A stretch of 64,000 nt of DNA from CAZTHM01 sp041946825 (GTDB lineage Bacteria > Acidobacteriota > Terriglobia > UBA7540): positions 1-64,000 of the forward strand of contig JBHGBD010000011.1 of NCBI GenBank assembly GCA_041946825.1, in the 5' to 3' direction. Within the stretch, counting starts at the first letter, position 1; each line of letters starts with the position of its first letter. The notes beneath the pieces were generated by a model. That model did no database searches and was not told the origin of the DNA. It saw only the letters and a program-made list of their open reading frames with translations. Below are positions 24,827 through 32,888 of the stretch, piece after piece. Both the position numbers and the translations under genes were made by a program.

Positions 24827-26269
24827 ATGGCAGAAGAACGGCTGAAGCTTGCCGTCTTTATTGATTTTGACAATATTCAGATTGGCGTTAAGGATACGCT
24901 GAGCAAGGAATTCGATGTCTCGCTGGTGCTGGAAGCCCTGAAAGAACGCGGCGAGGTCGTGACGAAAGTTGCCTACGGTGACTGGCCGCGCGCCGGGGAG
25001 CAGAGCCGCCAGATGACCCAGCACGCCGTGCAGATGGTGCAGCGCAACGTGACGCCGCGCGGCGACAAGAACGGCGCCGACATCAACCTGGCGCTCGACG
25101 CGCTGGAGATGGCTTTCAACCGGCCGCACATCAACGCCTTCGCCATCGTGGGCGGTGACAGCGACTTCATCGCCCTGGTTGAAAAGTTGAAGCAATACGA
25201 CAAGCGCGTGTTCGTAGTGGGCGGGCGCGCATTCACCAGCAACATTCTGCAACGAAACTGCCACGAGTTCATTACTTACGAAAATCTGCTGAAGGGCCAG
25301 GAGAGTTCGCGTGCACCGCGCTCGGCGCGCACGCACAGCCGCCCCAGCGCCGACAGCCGCCCACTCTCTGCGGCGCTCGAGAATGTGCAACGCGCCCTCA
25401 AGATTCTGGCGGAGCGCGAAGTCTCACCGCAGGTTGGGCTCCTCAAGAGCACGCTCCTGCAACTCGACCCGACCTTTAGTGAACGCGACTACGGAGTGGG
25501 ATCGTTCCTGGAGTTTATGCAGAAGATGGAGCGTGCGAGGTATGTCCATTTGCGCCGCACGGAGCGAGGATTCCTCGTGGAACCTGGCAACGGCGACGTC
25601 GAGGCTGCTGTGCCATCCGCTCCCGCCTCGCCTGAAGTGGCAGAGGAGTCTGCGGCGCCGCCGGCGCAAGAACCGGTAGCCGCGAGCACCCCGGAGAGCA
25701 TTGCCAGCGCCAGCGCGGCGCTCGAACACCTGAAGCACGCGTTGGCCGAAGCTGCCGCCAAGGCGCCGGGCAAACCACTTTATCTTCGCCAGATCAGCCA
25801 GATGCTTCGCGCGGCGGGGCAGGACTACGATTCGCGCCGGCACGGTTTTCGCGGCATCCTCGACCTCCTCCATCAGGCGCAGCGCGAAGGATGGCTGCGA
25901 TTGCACCGTGACCGCAAGGGGGTTTGGCGGATCTTTTCCGCCACGGGAGCGCCAACACCCGGCCAGGAGCCCACGCCCGCGGCGGAAACCGTTGCTTCCG
26001 TCGAACCGCCGGCAGTGGAATTCGATTCGGGAGAGGCGGAACCCGATGTGGCCTGGGACACACCGGGTCCGGCCGAGGAAATCCCGGTGGAAGAATTGTT
26101 GCCGACGCCATCCCCGACACCTCTGGTTGTCGAGGAAGCAGCACCCGCCGAGGGGCCGTCGCCCGGCCGCAAGGTTCGCAAATCCCGCGCCGCGAAGGTC
26201 ACAAAAACAAGCGCGCGAAAGTCTTTGTCACGACGCAAGGCCAAAGAGCCAGTGACGAGTGACGAGTGA
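24827..26269 (+). CDS. NYN-domain putative RNase with two OST-HTH/LOTUS domains
   Basis: 480 aa, ATG at 24827 after GGAGGAAGAAGG. Residues 1-155 form a NYN (PIN-like) nuclease domain with acidic residues in AVFIDFDNIQIG, GDKNGADINLALDAL and FAIVGGDSDFIALVEKLK. Two winged-helix OST-HTH/LOTUS-type domains follow (about 180-255 and 285-370; second with YDSRRHGFRGILDLLHQAQ). The C-terminal 100 residues are Pro/Glu-rich with a basic end (KSRAAKVTKTSARKSLSRRK). Family proteins bind and possibly cleave structured RNA. The final residues VTSDE are encoded by a short-word repeat run. Confidence 0.9.
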   Translation: MAEERLKLAVFIDFDNIQIGVKDTLSKEFDVSLVLEALKERGEVVTKVAYGDWPRAGEQSRQMTQHAVQMVQRNVTPRGDKNGADINLALDALEMAFNRPHINAFAIVGGDSDFIALVEKLKQYDKRVFVVGGRAFTSNILQRNCHEFITYENLLKGQESSRAPRSARTHSRPSADSRPLSAALENVQRALKILAEREVSPQVGLLKSTLLQLDPTFSERDYGVGSFLEFMQKMERARYVHLRRTERGFLVEPGNGDVEAAVPSAPASPEVAEESAAPPAQEPVAASTPESIASASAALEHLKHALAEAAAKAPGKPLYLRQISQMLRAAGQDYDSRRHGFRGILDLLHQAQREGWLRLHRDRKGVWRIFSATGAPTPGQEPTPAAETVASVEPPAVEFDSGEAEPDVAWDTPGPAEEIPVEELLPTPSPTPLVVEEAAPAEGPSPGRKVRKSRAAKVTKTSARKSLSRRKAKEPVTSDE

Positions 26270-26280
26270 CAAGTGGGAAG
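26251..26280. repeat. Short-word repeat run across the NYN gene stop codon
   Basis: AGTGACGAGTGACGAGTGAC then AAGTGGGAAG: three copies of the 8-mer word AGTGACG. The stop codon TGA (26267-26269) lies within the third copy. No inverted arm is seen. Confidence 0.7.
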
Positions 26281-26365
26281 CAACGCCCTACGCTGAGCGC
26301 TCGCCCTCAGTGGGGAGATGGACTTTGATTTGATCGGGGGCGGGTGAGGAGTGCAACTCACGCGA

Positions 26366-27244
26366 TTACTTCTGCCCCTCACCAACAGCCGCCATATACT
26401 CCCGGAGCGTTTTGAATTCGTACCCTTCTTGTCTTAGTTTGGGGATCAGATCAGACAGCACACCCACGGAAATCGGGAGTTCGTGGAATACCAGGATGTG
26501 AGTGTAAATCCCCTTCCGCTCCCTTTGCTCGATCCGTTGCATAACGTAATCGTGCTCGGTTATTGCTGCGGCACCGGCTGACTTTTGGAGCGTGTAGATG
26601 TAATCCTGCGAATCAACATCCTCGAGCGCCGGCGCCTGCATGACGTCTCCCTTGGATTTGGTCATGAGGCGATAGCCGCGCGCTTCGATCTTCTTGCGCA
26701 ACGACTCCCAGATGTCCCAATCCGGCGGCCGCACGTATCGCGGCCGCACACCGGTGACCGATTGAATGATGCGCGAGGCGCGGTCAATGTCATTCAAAAC
26801 CCATTCTTCCCCGTAGCGCTTGGTGGTTTTCGAAAACGCGCCGTGGCCGTACGTGTGGTTCTCGATTTCGTGACCGCGACGGTGCTCCTCTTCGGCCGCT
26901 TGGCGGCAATTGATGCCAACGTCAATTTGGCGGCAGAACTTGTCCGCAGTATCTGCGAGGCGAAATCCCATCACGAAGAACGTCGCTTTTACCCCTTCTC
27001 GGTCCAGTAAATCGAGCAGGCTCGGCACCGTGGTGCCGTTCGGCAGCTTCGCTCCTTTCAGCACATACGGCTTTGGGCCGTCGTCGAAAGTCAACGCGAT
27101 TAGTCTTCCGGGCACCACGGCGGACGAGGAAGGTGCCTGCCTACTGCTGGGCGAACGCTCTGCTGCCCAGGCGCTGGCAAGAAATAACGCAAGGCCGAGC
27201 CGTGCGACCTGGCACGGATGGCAGGGCAATCTCATCCCCACCAT
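26366..27244 (-). CDS. Exported polysaccharide deacetylase (NodB domain)
   Basis: 292 aa; signal peptide ending near AWAAERS. NodB homology domain with motif 1 TFDDGP (catalytic base Asp plus metal Asp), motif 2 as HEIENHTYGHG, where the metal-binding H-x3-H/S-H reads HTYGH, and motif 3 in RPPDWDIWES. The later segment HILVFHELPIS gives the catalytic His region. It removes N- or O-acetyl groups from a cell-surface or extracellular glycan. It lies 63 bp downstream of the hydrogenase maturation protease on the same strand, but function gives no reason to join that operon. Start at 27235 is an alternative. Confidence 0.88.
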   Translation of the reverse strand: MVGMRLPCHPCQVARLGLALFLASAWAAERSPSSRQAPSSSAVVPGRLIALTFDDGPKPYVLKGAKLPNGTTVPSLLDLLDREGVKATFFVMGFRLADTADKFCRQIDVGINCRQAAEEEHRRGHEIENHTYGHGAFSKTTKRYGEEWVLNDIDRASRIIQSVTGVRPRYVRPPDWDIWESLRKKIEARGYRLMTKSKGDVMQAPALEDVDSQDYIYTLQKSAGAAAITEHDYVMQRIEQRERKGIYTHILVFHELPISVGVLSDLIPKLRQEGYEFKTLREYMAAVGEGQK

Positions 27245-27307
27245 TTTACGTTGAGATGTACATACGCGTGAATGCTGACTTGACTTGGGAATTTGAATTC
27301 GGAGGTC

Positions 27308-27886
27308 TCAGGCGGCGCAAACAGGCAACCACGCCTTGACGACGCGGCGGGCGCGTGCGGTGGCTTCGTCCACGAGCGCGGCGACGGCGGGGGTCATCTC
27401 GTAAGAAAAAGTAGTCGGGTCGGAGACTGGGATGGCCAGGATGTGCACCTCGCAAGGGAAGCTGAGGCCAAGCTTGCGCATGACCTCACGAATTTCCCCC
27501 AGGCCGACGAAGTGGGGAGAAGTGCTCTCGGCTTCGCCGACCTCGTCCAGGTTGCACTCCTGAATCTCCGACCCGACAAACTCGCGAGGCACGTAACTGT
27601 CGATTACCAGGACCTTCTCGCGGTCGATCAGCTCGTCGAGGAGTGAGAGGCCAAAACTTGACGTAGATCGCACCTCCACTTCTTCGGGGAGCTTTCCTCG
27701 GAGCTCCTCCGCGACGTGGATCCCAACCGCGTCATCTTTCAGCATCTCGTTGCCGAGCCCGAGGATGAGGATGGGCGCTGGCTCAAAATCCGTTTCGCTG
27801 CCGTTTGCAGAGTCCCAACCGATAGTTGAAGGTCGAATCGTCTTGCTTTCGACCTTCGACTTTTGACTCTTCGACTTCTGTTTCAC
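27308..27886 (-). CDS. Hydrogenase maturation endopeptidase
   Basis: 192 aa. HyaD/HybD-type protease core with LILGLGNEMLKDDAVG (Ni-sensing acidic residue), VLVIDSYVP and the family's late His region. It trims the C-terminal extension of the NiFe large subunit after nickel insertion. Its substrate, mvhA, lies immediately upstream; the GTG start overlaps the mvhA stop (GTGA). The first about 35 residues, including the Lys/Ser-rich MKQKSKSQKSKVESK, are encoded by a short-word repeat run and are not part of the family fold, so initiation may occur further in, although no internal Met exists before LGNEM. Confidence 0.88.
   Translation of the reverse strand: MKQKSKSQKSKVESKTIRPSTIGWDSANGSETDFEPAPILILGLGNEMLKDDAVGIHVAEELRGKLPEEVEVRSTSSFGLSLLDELIDREKVLVIDSYVPREFVGSEIQECNLDEVGEAESTSPHFVGLGEIREVMRKLGLSFPCEVHILAIPVSDPTTFSYEMTPAVAALVDEATARARRVVKAWLPVCAA
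27843..27884. repeat. Short-word repeat run encoding the protease N-terminus
   Basis: Plus strand TTGCTTTCGACCTTCGACTT then TTGACTCTTCGACTTCTG. On the coding (minus) strand the word is AGTCGAAG/AGTCAAAA. It begins right at the mvhA stop and runs into the protease frame. Same word family as 53935-54048 and 54720-54800. Confidence 0.75.
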
Positions 27887-29346
27887 CGCCGGATCTCCCG
27901 GATCAAGTTCCCCGCCGAGTCGCGAATCTCGACCACAAGCGCCATCGACCCGGGCAGCGAGTGCGTCCCGCAGCCGTGGCAGGGGTCATAGGCGCGGAAG
28001 GCCATCTCGACCATGTTGAGCGCGCCCTCGTCATTGGCGGTGGCGGAGTTGATAAGCGCTTTTGCCACCTTGTCGACAGAGAGCGCCATGCGAGCCGAGT
28101 TGTTCTGAGTGGCGACAATCAGGTTGGCTTTGGTGATCAGGCCCGCCTCGTCTGTTTCGTAGTGGTGGAAGAGCGTACCGCGCGGCGCCTCGACCACGCC
28201 CATGCCGACCGTGGGGATCTCGGTCGGGAGTGTGCGCACTTTGGGATCTGTGATTTCCGGGTCAGTCGCCAGCTCGAGGAACCGCTCGGCGGCAAAAATC
28301 ATTTCGATAACTCGTGCCCAATGGTTGGCGAGGGTGTGATGGACGGGCTTTCCGCCCAGAGTCGCGTAAAGCTGTTCGTAGGCCTCGTTCGCGCGACGGG
28401 TTGCCATGCCGTCGGCGGCATTCAATCGAGCCAGCGGTGCCACACTGTAAACGCCTGAGTCTGTGCCATCCACAAAGCCCTTCCAGCCGACTTTCTTCAA
28501 GTACGGGAACTTGATGTAGCTCCACGGCTCGACGTGTTCGGCGACCGCGTCGAGATACTCACGCGCCGTAAAGACGCCGAACTCCTTGCCTTGGGGGTCA
28601 ACCACCCGGACGTGTCCATCATAGAAGTTGACGTAGTTCTTCTCGTCCACCAGACCCATGTAGTAGGTCTTGTGGGTGTACATGTCAGAAGTAATCGCGT
28701 CGACGTATTCCTGGTTTTTGAGGACGACGTCCGTAAACACTTGCAGGGTGAAGAGGGCAAAATCCACGCCGCGCTTCGCCGCCTCGACGAACTTCGGCTG
28801 ATCGGCGGGAGCCATGGGCTTCGAGACGCCGCCCGGAAGGCCGAACACGGGGTGAATAACTTTGCCGCCCAGGAGCGTGATCAGATCGCGCAATTCCTTA
28901 CGCATGCCGATGACGCGTTTGCCGACTTCCACGCCGACCTTACCAATCACGCCCAGCACGTTGCGTTCGGCCTTGGGAGCCTTTGGCCCAACCACGAAGT
29001 CCGGCCCGCCCAGGAAATAGAAATGCAGCGCGTGATCCTCCAGCGTGAAGATACTGTAGATCATCTCACGCAGCTTCTTGGCGACGGGCGGCGGGTCGAC
29101 CTTGTAGAGATCGTCGAGCGCTTTGGTCGCCGCCATGTGGTGCGCGGTGGGGCAGACGCCGCAGATGCGCGAAGTGATTTGAGGCATCTCCTCGGCTGGG
29201 CGGCCGACCACAAACTGCTCGAAGCCACGCAGTTCCGGCACCATGAAGTAGGCCCGACTGACCTTCCCGCTGTCGTCGAGGAAGATCTCGATCTTTCCGT
29301 GGCCTTCCAACCGGGTGATGGGATCAATCGTGATTCTTTGCGCCAT
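27883..29346 (-). CDS. mvhA: NiFe hydrogenase large subunit, MvhA-like (group 3 type)
   Basis: 487 aa; ATG at 29346 after GAGGTG. It holds the NiFe centre: N-terminal ligand motif RICGVC (C62, C65) and C-terminal DPCHGCGTH (C456, C459, H462). A 25-residue extension follows His462 and should be removed by the adjacent protease. No membrane segment or Tat signal, so cytosolic. Together with MvhG and MvhD it makes a cytosolic hydrogenase that passes electrons to HdrA. Subgroup assignment (3c, methyl-viologen-reducing type) rests on the gene partners; a phylogeny would be needed to fix it. Confidence 0.94.
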   Translation of the reverse strand: MAQRITIDPITRLEGHGKIEIFLDDSGKVSRAYFMVPELRGFEQFVVGRPAEEMPQITSRICGVCPTAHHMAATKALDDLYKVDPPPVAKKLREMIYSIFTLEDHALHFYFLGGPDFVVGPKAPKAERNVLGVIGKVGVEVGKRVIGMRKELRDLITLLGGKVIHPVFGLPGGVSKPMAPADQPKFVEAAKRGVDFALFTLQVFTDVVLKNQEYVDAITSDMYTHKTYYMGLVDEKNYVNFYDGHVRVVDPQGKEFGVFTAREYLDAVAEHVEPWSYIKFPYLKKVGWKGFVDGTDSGVYSVAPLARLNAADGMATRRANEAYEQLYATLGGKPVHHTLANHWARVIEMIFAAERFLELATDPEITDPKVRTLPTEIPTVGMGVVEAPRGTLFHHYETDEAGLITKANLIVATQNNSARMALSVDKVAKALINSATANDEGALNMVEMAFRAYDPCHGCGTHSLPGSMALVVEIRDSAGNLIREIRR

Positions 29347-29355
29347 GTCACACCT

Positions 29356-30324
29356 CTACGCCGCTTTGCGTTTTCCAGTCAAAAGCGAAGCTGGCACGCT
29401 GTAGCGATAGAACGTCCCGGCGGGATCCGGGACGGCCTCGAAAACTTTGTTGACCACTTTTTCGTCGGTGGAATCCACAATCGACGCAATGGCTGAAAGC
29501 GCCTTGCCACCGTAGTCGCAGACTCGGTCGAGCGGTCCAAAGCAGCCCGAGCAGGGCATTCCGCCTTTTATGCACAGCGCCTCGCATCCACCGCGCGTGA
29601 CCGGCCCGAGACAGAGCACTCCCTGCGCGAGCAGGCATTTGTCGCGTTCAACAATGACTTGGTGCGGCCGCTTCAGTTCCGCTACCAGCAGCTTCTCGGG
29701 CTTGGTGGAATTCAATTCACACTCGTAACAGAGCGCGCGATCGCCCGCGAGCACGGAGCCTTTCTCAGGAAGCTTGCCGGCGAGGATCGCTTCAATCGCC
29801 GCGAAAGTTATTTTGCCTGTAGGGGGGCAGCCGGGAATGTAGTAGTCGACTGCAATCACCTGATCGAGCGCCTTCACGCTTTCGTAGAATTCCGGGAGCT
29901 CCAATTCGCCCTCCGGAACTTTGAGGTGCGGCTGCGGGCGCGTGCCATCGCCGTCGGCCGTCGAGGGCGAGTCGTGGTAGACGTATCGCAGGATGGATTC
30001 CTTGTCCGTCAGGTTGGCGAGGCCGGGGATTCCTCCCTCATAGGCGCAGGCGCCGTAGGCAATGACGATTCCCGACTTTTTGCGCAGGAGTTTGGCCATC
30101 GCTTCCTGCTCGCTGTTGCGGACGGCGCCGTTGATAAAGGCGACGGCAATGTCGCCGTCGGCCATCGCCTCAACGTCGGCGCGCTTGAAGTCCAGCGCCA
30201 CAGGCCAGAAGACAATGTCCACGGCCTCAACGACCTTGAGCACGCCTTCGGCAAGATCGACGACCGCTTCCTCGCAGCCGCCACAGCTCGCGCACCAGTA
30301 AAAAGCCACTTTGGGTTTCGCCAT
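29356..30324 (-). CDS. mvhG: NiFe hydrogenase small subunit, MvhG-like
   Basis: 322 aa from ATG 30324, preceded by GGGAGGAAC; the frame to 30360 is not needed. It has CASCGGCE near the N-terminus for the proximal 4Fe-4S cluster, GACAYEG, PGCPPT, then the Cys-rich C-terminal half that holds the medial and distal clusters (CYECELN, CLGPVTRGGCEALC, CSGCFGPLD). No Tat signal, as expected for group 3. It wires the NiFe site of MvhA to MvhD. Nine bases separate it from mvhA. Confidence 0.93.
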   Translation of the reverse strand: MAKPKVAFYWCASCGGCEEAVVDLAEGVLKVVEAVDIVFWPVALDFKRADVEAMADGDIAVAFINGAVRNSEQEAMAKLLRKKSGIVIAYGACAYEGGIPGLANLTDKESILRYVYHDSPSTADGDGTRPQPHLKVPEGELELPEFYESVKALDQVIAVDYYIPGCPPTGKITFAAIEAILAGKLPEKGSVLAGDRALCYECELNSTKPEKLLVAELKRPHQVIVERDKCLLAQGVLCLGPVTRGGCEALCIKGGMPCSGCFGPLDRVCDYGGKALSAIASIVDSTDEKVVNKVFEAVPDPAGTFYRYSVPASLLTGKRKAA

Positions 30325-30360
30325 GTCCGTTCCTCCCATTGCTGCCGTCCGCGCCCTCAC

Positions 30361-30801
30361 CTAAGCCGCCATCGCCACGCTGGGCGCTGCCTCTTTCTTG
30401 CGCAGCGGCCCCAGGCGGCGAATCTGCTCCGTGAATTCGTTCACCACGTCGCGGAGACGCTCGCCCTCCGACGCCGAAATCCATTCCAGGCGTAGTCGCT
30501 CGGGCTCGATGCCGAACTGCGGCAGCATTTTCCGCAGCAGTTTCGAGCGCCGCAGCGCTTTGTAATTACCTTCCTGATAGTGACAGTCACCGGGATGGCA
30601 GCCGCCAATCAGCACGCCGTCTGCGCCGTTGTGAAATGCCCAGAGCACCATCTGCGGGTCCACGCGCCCCGAGCACATGGTGCGCACGACGCGTACGTTG
30701 GGCGCGTATTTCATGCGCGAGGTGCCGGCGAGATCCGCGGCGAGGTACGTGCACCAATTGCAGAAGAATCCGACAATCCGTGGATTGAATTCTGTGTTCA
30801 T
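30361..30801 (-). CDS. mvhD: Hydrogenase/heterodisulfide reductase linker subunit MvhD
   Basis: 146 aa. Characteristic Cys pattern of the delta subunit: FFCNWCTYLAADLAG, TMCSGRVD and GCHPGDCHY, which binds a 2Fe-2S cluster. MvhD transfers electrons from the hydrogenase small subunit to HdrA. Its ATG overlaps the hdrA stop as ATGA and its stop lies 37 bp before mvhG, so hdrA-mvhD-mvhG-mvhA form one transcriptional block. MvhD orthologues also occur with formate dehydrogenases, but the mvhGA context here is decisive. Confidence 0.95.
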   Translation of the reverse strand: MNTEFNPRIVGFFCNWCTYLAADLAGTSRMKYAPNVRVVRTMCSGRVDPQMVLWAFHNGADGVLIGGCHPGDCHYQEGNYKALRRSKLLRKMLPQFGIEPERLRLEWISASEGERLRDVVNEFTEQIRRLGPLRKKEAAPSVAMAA

Positions 30802-32789
30802 ACCAGCACTCCTTCCACTTCGGCGAAGAGCTGCTCATCTCGGAAGAGATTTTGTTGCGCGGCCCCTGACGGACAGGCGGCCACGCACGTCCCGCAACCT
30901 TTGCAGAGGGCTTCGTTAAGGACTGCGACCTTCTTCTCGCTGTCAAAATGAATAGCAGTGTACGGACACATTCCGACGCAAACGTGGCACCCCGAGCAGA
31001 GTTCCTCATCGATCCAGGCGGTGTTCGGCTCCATTTCGACGAAGCCCTTGTCAATGAGCGCCATCGATTGCGCTGCCGCGGCGCCCGCCTGCGCGACCGT
31101 ATCGGGAATGTCCTTGGGCCCCTGATTGCAACCCGCCAGGAATATTCCCTCGGTGAACGTATCGACCGGCGCGAGCTTGGGATGGCGTTCGAGGAACCAG
31201 CCCTCGGCCGAGCAGCCCAGGTTGAAGAGGCGCCGGACTTCCTGCGCATCGGCCTGAGGTTCGAGACCCGTCGAGAGCACGACCATGTCTACCGGAATGC
31301 GCCGCACGATGCCGAGCAGAGTGTCCTCGACGCGCAGAACCAGCTTTCCTTCCTCGGCGGCCGATTGCGCCCAGCCGCTGACCTCCGCAACTTTTCCGCG
31401 AATGAAGCTGACGCCTTCGTCGAGCACCCGCTTGTAAAATTCCTCAAACCCTTTTCCGGGCGTGCGCATGTCAATATAGAAGTTGTAGATGTGCGCGCCG
31501 GTCTTCTCCTTGAGCAGGTGCGCCAGCTTCAGTGAGTACATGCAGCAGACGCGCGAGCAATATTTGTTGGTATTCTCGTCGCGCGAACCGATGCAATGCA
31601 GGATGCCGATCGATTCGGGTTTCCGCCCATCGCGCAATACCACCTGTCCGAGCGTCGGCCCGGAGGCGTTCACCAGTCGCTCGACTTCGAGGCTGGTATA
31701 GACGTTGGCGAATTTGCCGTAGCCGTATTGCGGCACGCGGTTGGCGTCGAACGTCTTGAAGCCGGTCGCCATGATGATGGTGCCGACATCCAGACTTACC
31801 TCCTGGACCTTCTGCGAGAAGTCGATCGCGTCGCGATCGCCGCAAACTTCCATGCAGCCTTTCGGGCACTTGTGCGATTTGAAATCGATGCAGGTCGTCG
31901 GGTCAATCACGGGTACGGGCGGGACAGCCTGTGGGAAGGGCATGTAGATCGGCTTGCGTTTTCCCAACCCCAGGTCGAACTCGTTGGCGTATTTGCCTTC
32001 CTTGTAGACGCATGCCTCGATACATTCCAGACAGCCAACGCATTTTTCTTCGTCGACATAGCGCGGATACCTCTTCACCTTGACCTTGAAATTGCCCACG
32101 AACCCGCTCACCTCGCTGACCTCGGAGTAAGTCATGAGGTGAATATTGGGGTGCTGCTTCACCGCCGTCATCTTGGGCGTGAGGATGCACGCCGCACAGT
32201 CAAGCGTGGGGAAGGTCTTGTCGAACTGCGCCATGTGGCCGCCGATGGTCGGCTTGCGTTCGACGAGATAGACCTGCTTGCCGGCGTTCGCCATGGTCAA
32301 TGCGGCGTGGATGCCCGCGATGCCCCCGCCAACAATCAGCACGTTGGCGTTCACTGGGAAGCGGCGCGGCTGAAGTTCCTGATGCCAGAAGGCGCGGCTC
32401 ACCGCGGCCTTGACCAGCGCCTTCGATTTCTCGGTGGCTGCGGCAGTGTCGTCGCTCACCCAAGAAACGTGCTCGCGAATATTCACCATGTGAAAGAGGT
32501 AAGGGTTCTTGCCGGCGTTTTCGGTGGCGGTGCGAAACGTATGCTCGTGCAGATGCGGCGAGCAGGAGGCGACAACCACCCGGTTCAGGTTGTGCTCCTT
32601 CACGTCCTTGACGATCAATTCCTGGCCGGGGTCCGAGCACATGTATTTGTATTCACGCGACACGACCACTCCGGGAAGCTTGGCTGCTGCTTCCGCCACC
32701 GCCTTCACGTCCACTTTGCCCGCGATGTTGGTGCCGCAATGGCAGACGTAGACTCCGATTCGCGCGTTGTGGTTCCCGTTGCCGTTCAT
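30798..32789 (-). CDS. hdrA: HdrA-like FAD/iron-sulfur electron-bifurcating subunit
   Basis: 663 aa from ATG 32789. N-terminal HdrA domain (VYVCHCGTN), an FAD-binding thioredoxin-reductase-like fold with VLIVGGGIAGIHAA, internal Cys-rich ferredoxin segments (CVGCLECIEAC, CPKGCMEVCG, CSRVCCMY) and C-terminal two-cluster ferredoxin domain (CSGCHVCVGMCP, CKGCGTCVAACP). In methanogen HdrABC-MvhADG the HdrA flavin splits electrons between a disulfide and ferredoxin. All cysteines are Cys, no in-frame TGA for selenocysteine. Its partners HdrB and HdrC lie 6 kb upstream in the same operon. Confidence 0.95.
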   Translation of the reverse strand: MNGNGNHNARIGVYVCHCGTNIAGKVDVKAVAEAAAKLPGVVVSREYKYMCSDPGQELIVKDVKEHNLNRVVVASCSPHLHEHTFRTATENAGKNPYLFHMVNIREHVSWVSDDTAAATEKSKALVKAAVSRAFWHQELQPRRFPVNANVLIVGGGIAGIHAALTMANAGKQVYLVERKPTIGGHMAQFDKTFPTLDCAACILTPKMTAVKQHPNIHLMTYSEVSEVSGFVGNFKVKVKRYPRYVDEEKCVGCLECIEACVYKEGKYANEFDLGLGKRKPIYMPFPQAVPPVPVIDPTTCIDFKSHKCPKGCMEVCGDRDAIDFSQKVQEVSLDVGTIIMATGFKTFDANRVPQYGYGKFANVYTSLEVERLVNASGPTLGQVVLRDGRKPESIGILHCIGSRDENTNKYCSRVCCMYSLKLAHLLKEKTGAHIYNFYIDMRTPGKGFEEFYKRVLDEGVSFIRGKVAEVSGWAQSAAEEGKLVLRVEDTLLGIVRRIPVDMVVLSTGLEPQADAQEVRRLFNLGCSAEGWFLERHPKLAPVDTFTEGIFLAGCNQGPKDIPDTVAQAGAAAAQSMALIDKGFVEMEPNTAWIDEELCSGCHVCVGMCPYTAIHFDSEKKVAVLNEALCKGCGTCVAACPSGAAQQNLFRDEQLFAEVEGVLV

Positions 32790-32817
32790 GGGTGTGTCCT
32801 CTCTGCTCCCGATTCCG

Positions 32818-32884
32818 GTCATTCTGGGCGAGGCGAAGAATCTGATTTTTCCAATTACAGACTGTTCGTCGCGCTCAGGGTGAC
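32818..32884. repeat. Interspersed palindromic element inside the hdr operon
   Basis: Left arm TCATTCTGGGCGAGGCGAAG (from 32819) with AATCTG; right arm TTCGTCGCGCTCAGGGTGAC (32864-32884 area). The arms are imperfect inverse complements (compare TCATTCTGGGCG with CGCTCAGGGTGA). This belongs to the GTCATTCTGAGCGAAGCGAAGAATCT-like class found between genes in many bacterial genomes. It occupies most of the 99-bp gap between hdrA and the membrane oxidoreductase gene. Confidence 0.7.
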
Positions 32885-32888
32885 AGGT

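Noticed and set aside
30798..32789. Possible selenocysteine (TGA) in HdrA
   Set aside because: The frame has ordinary Cys codons at all motif positions and no internal TGA.
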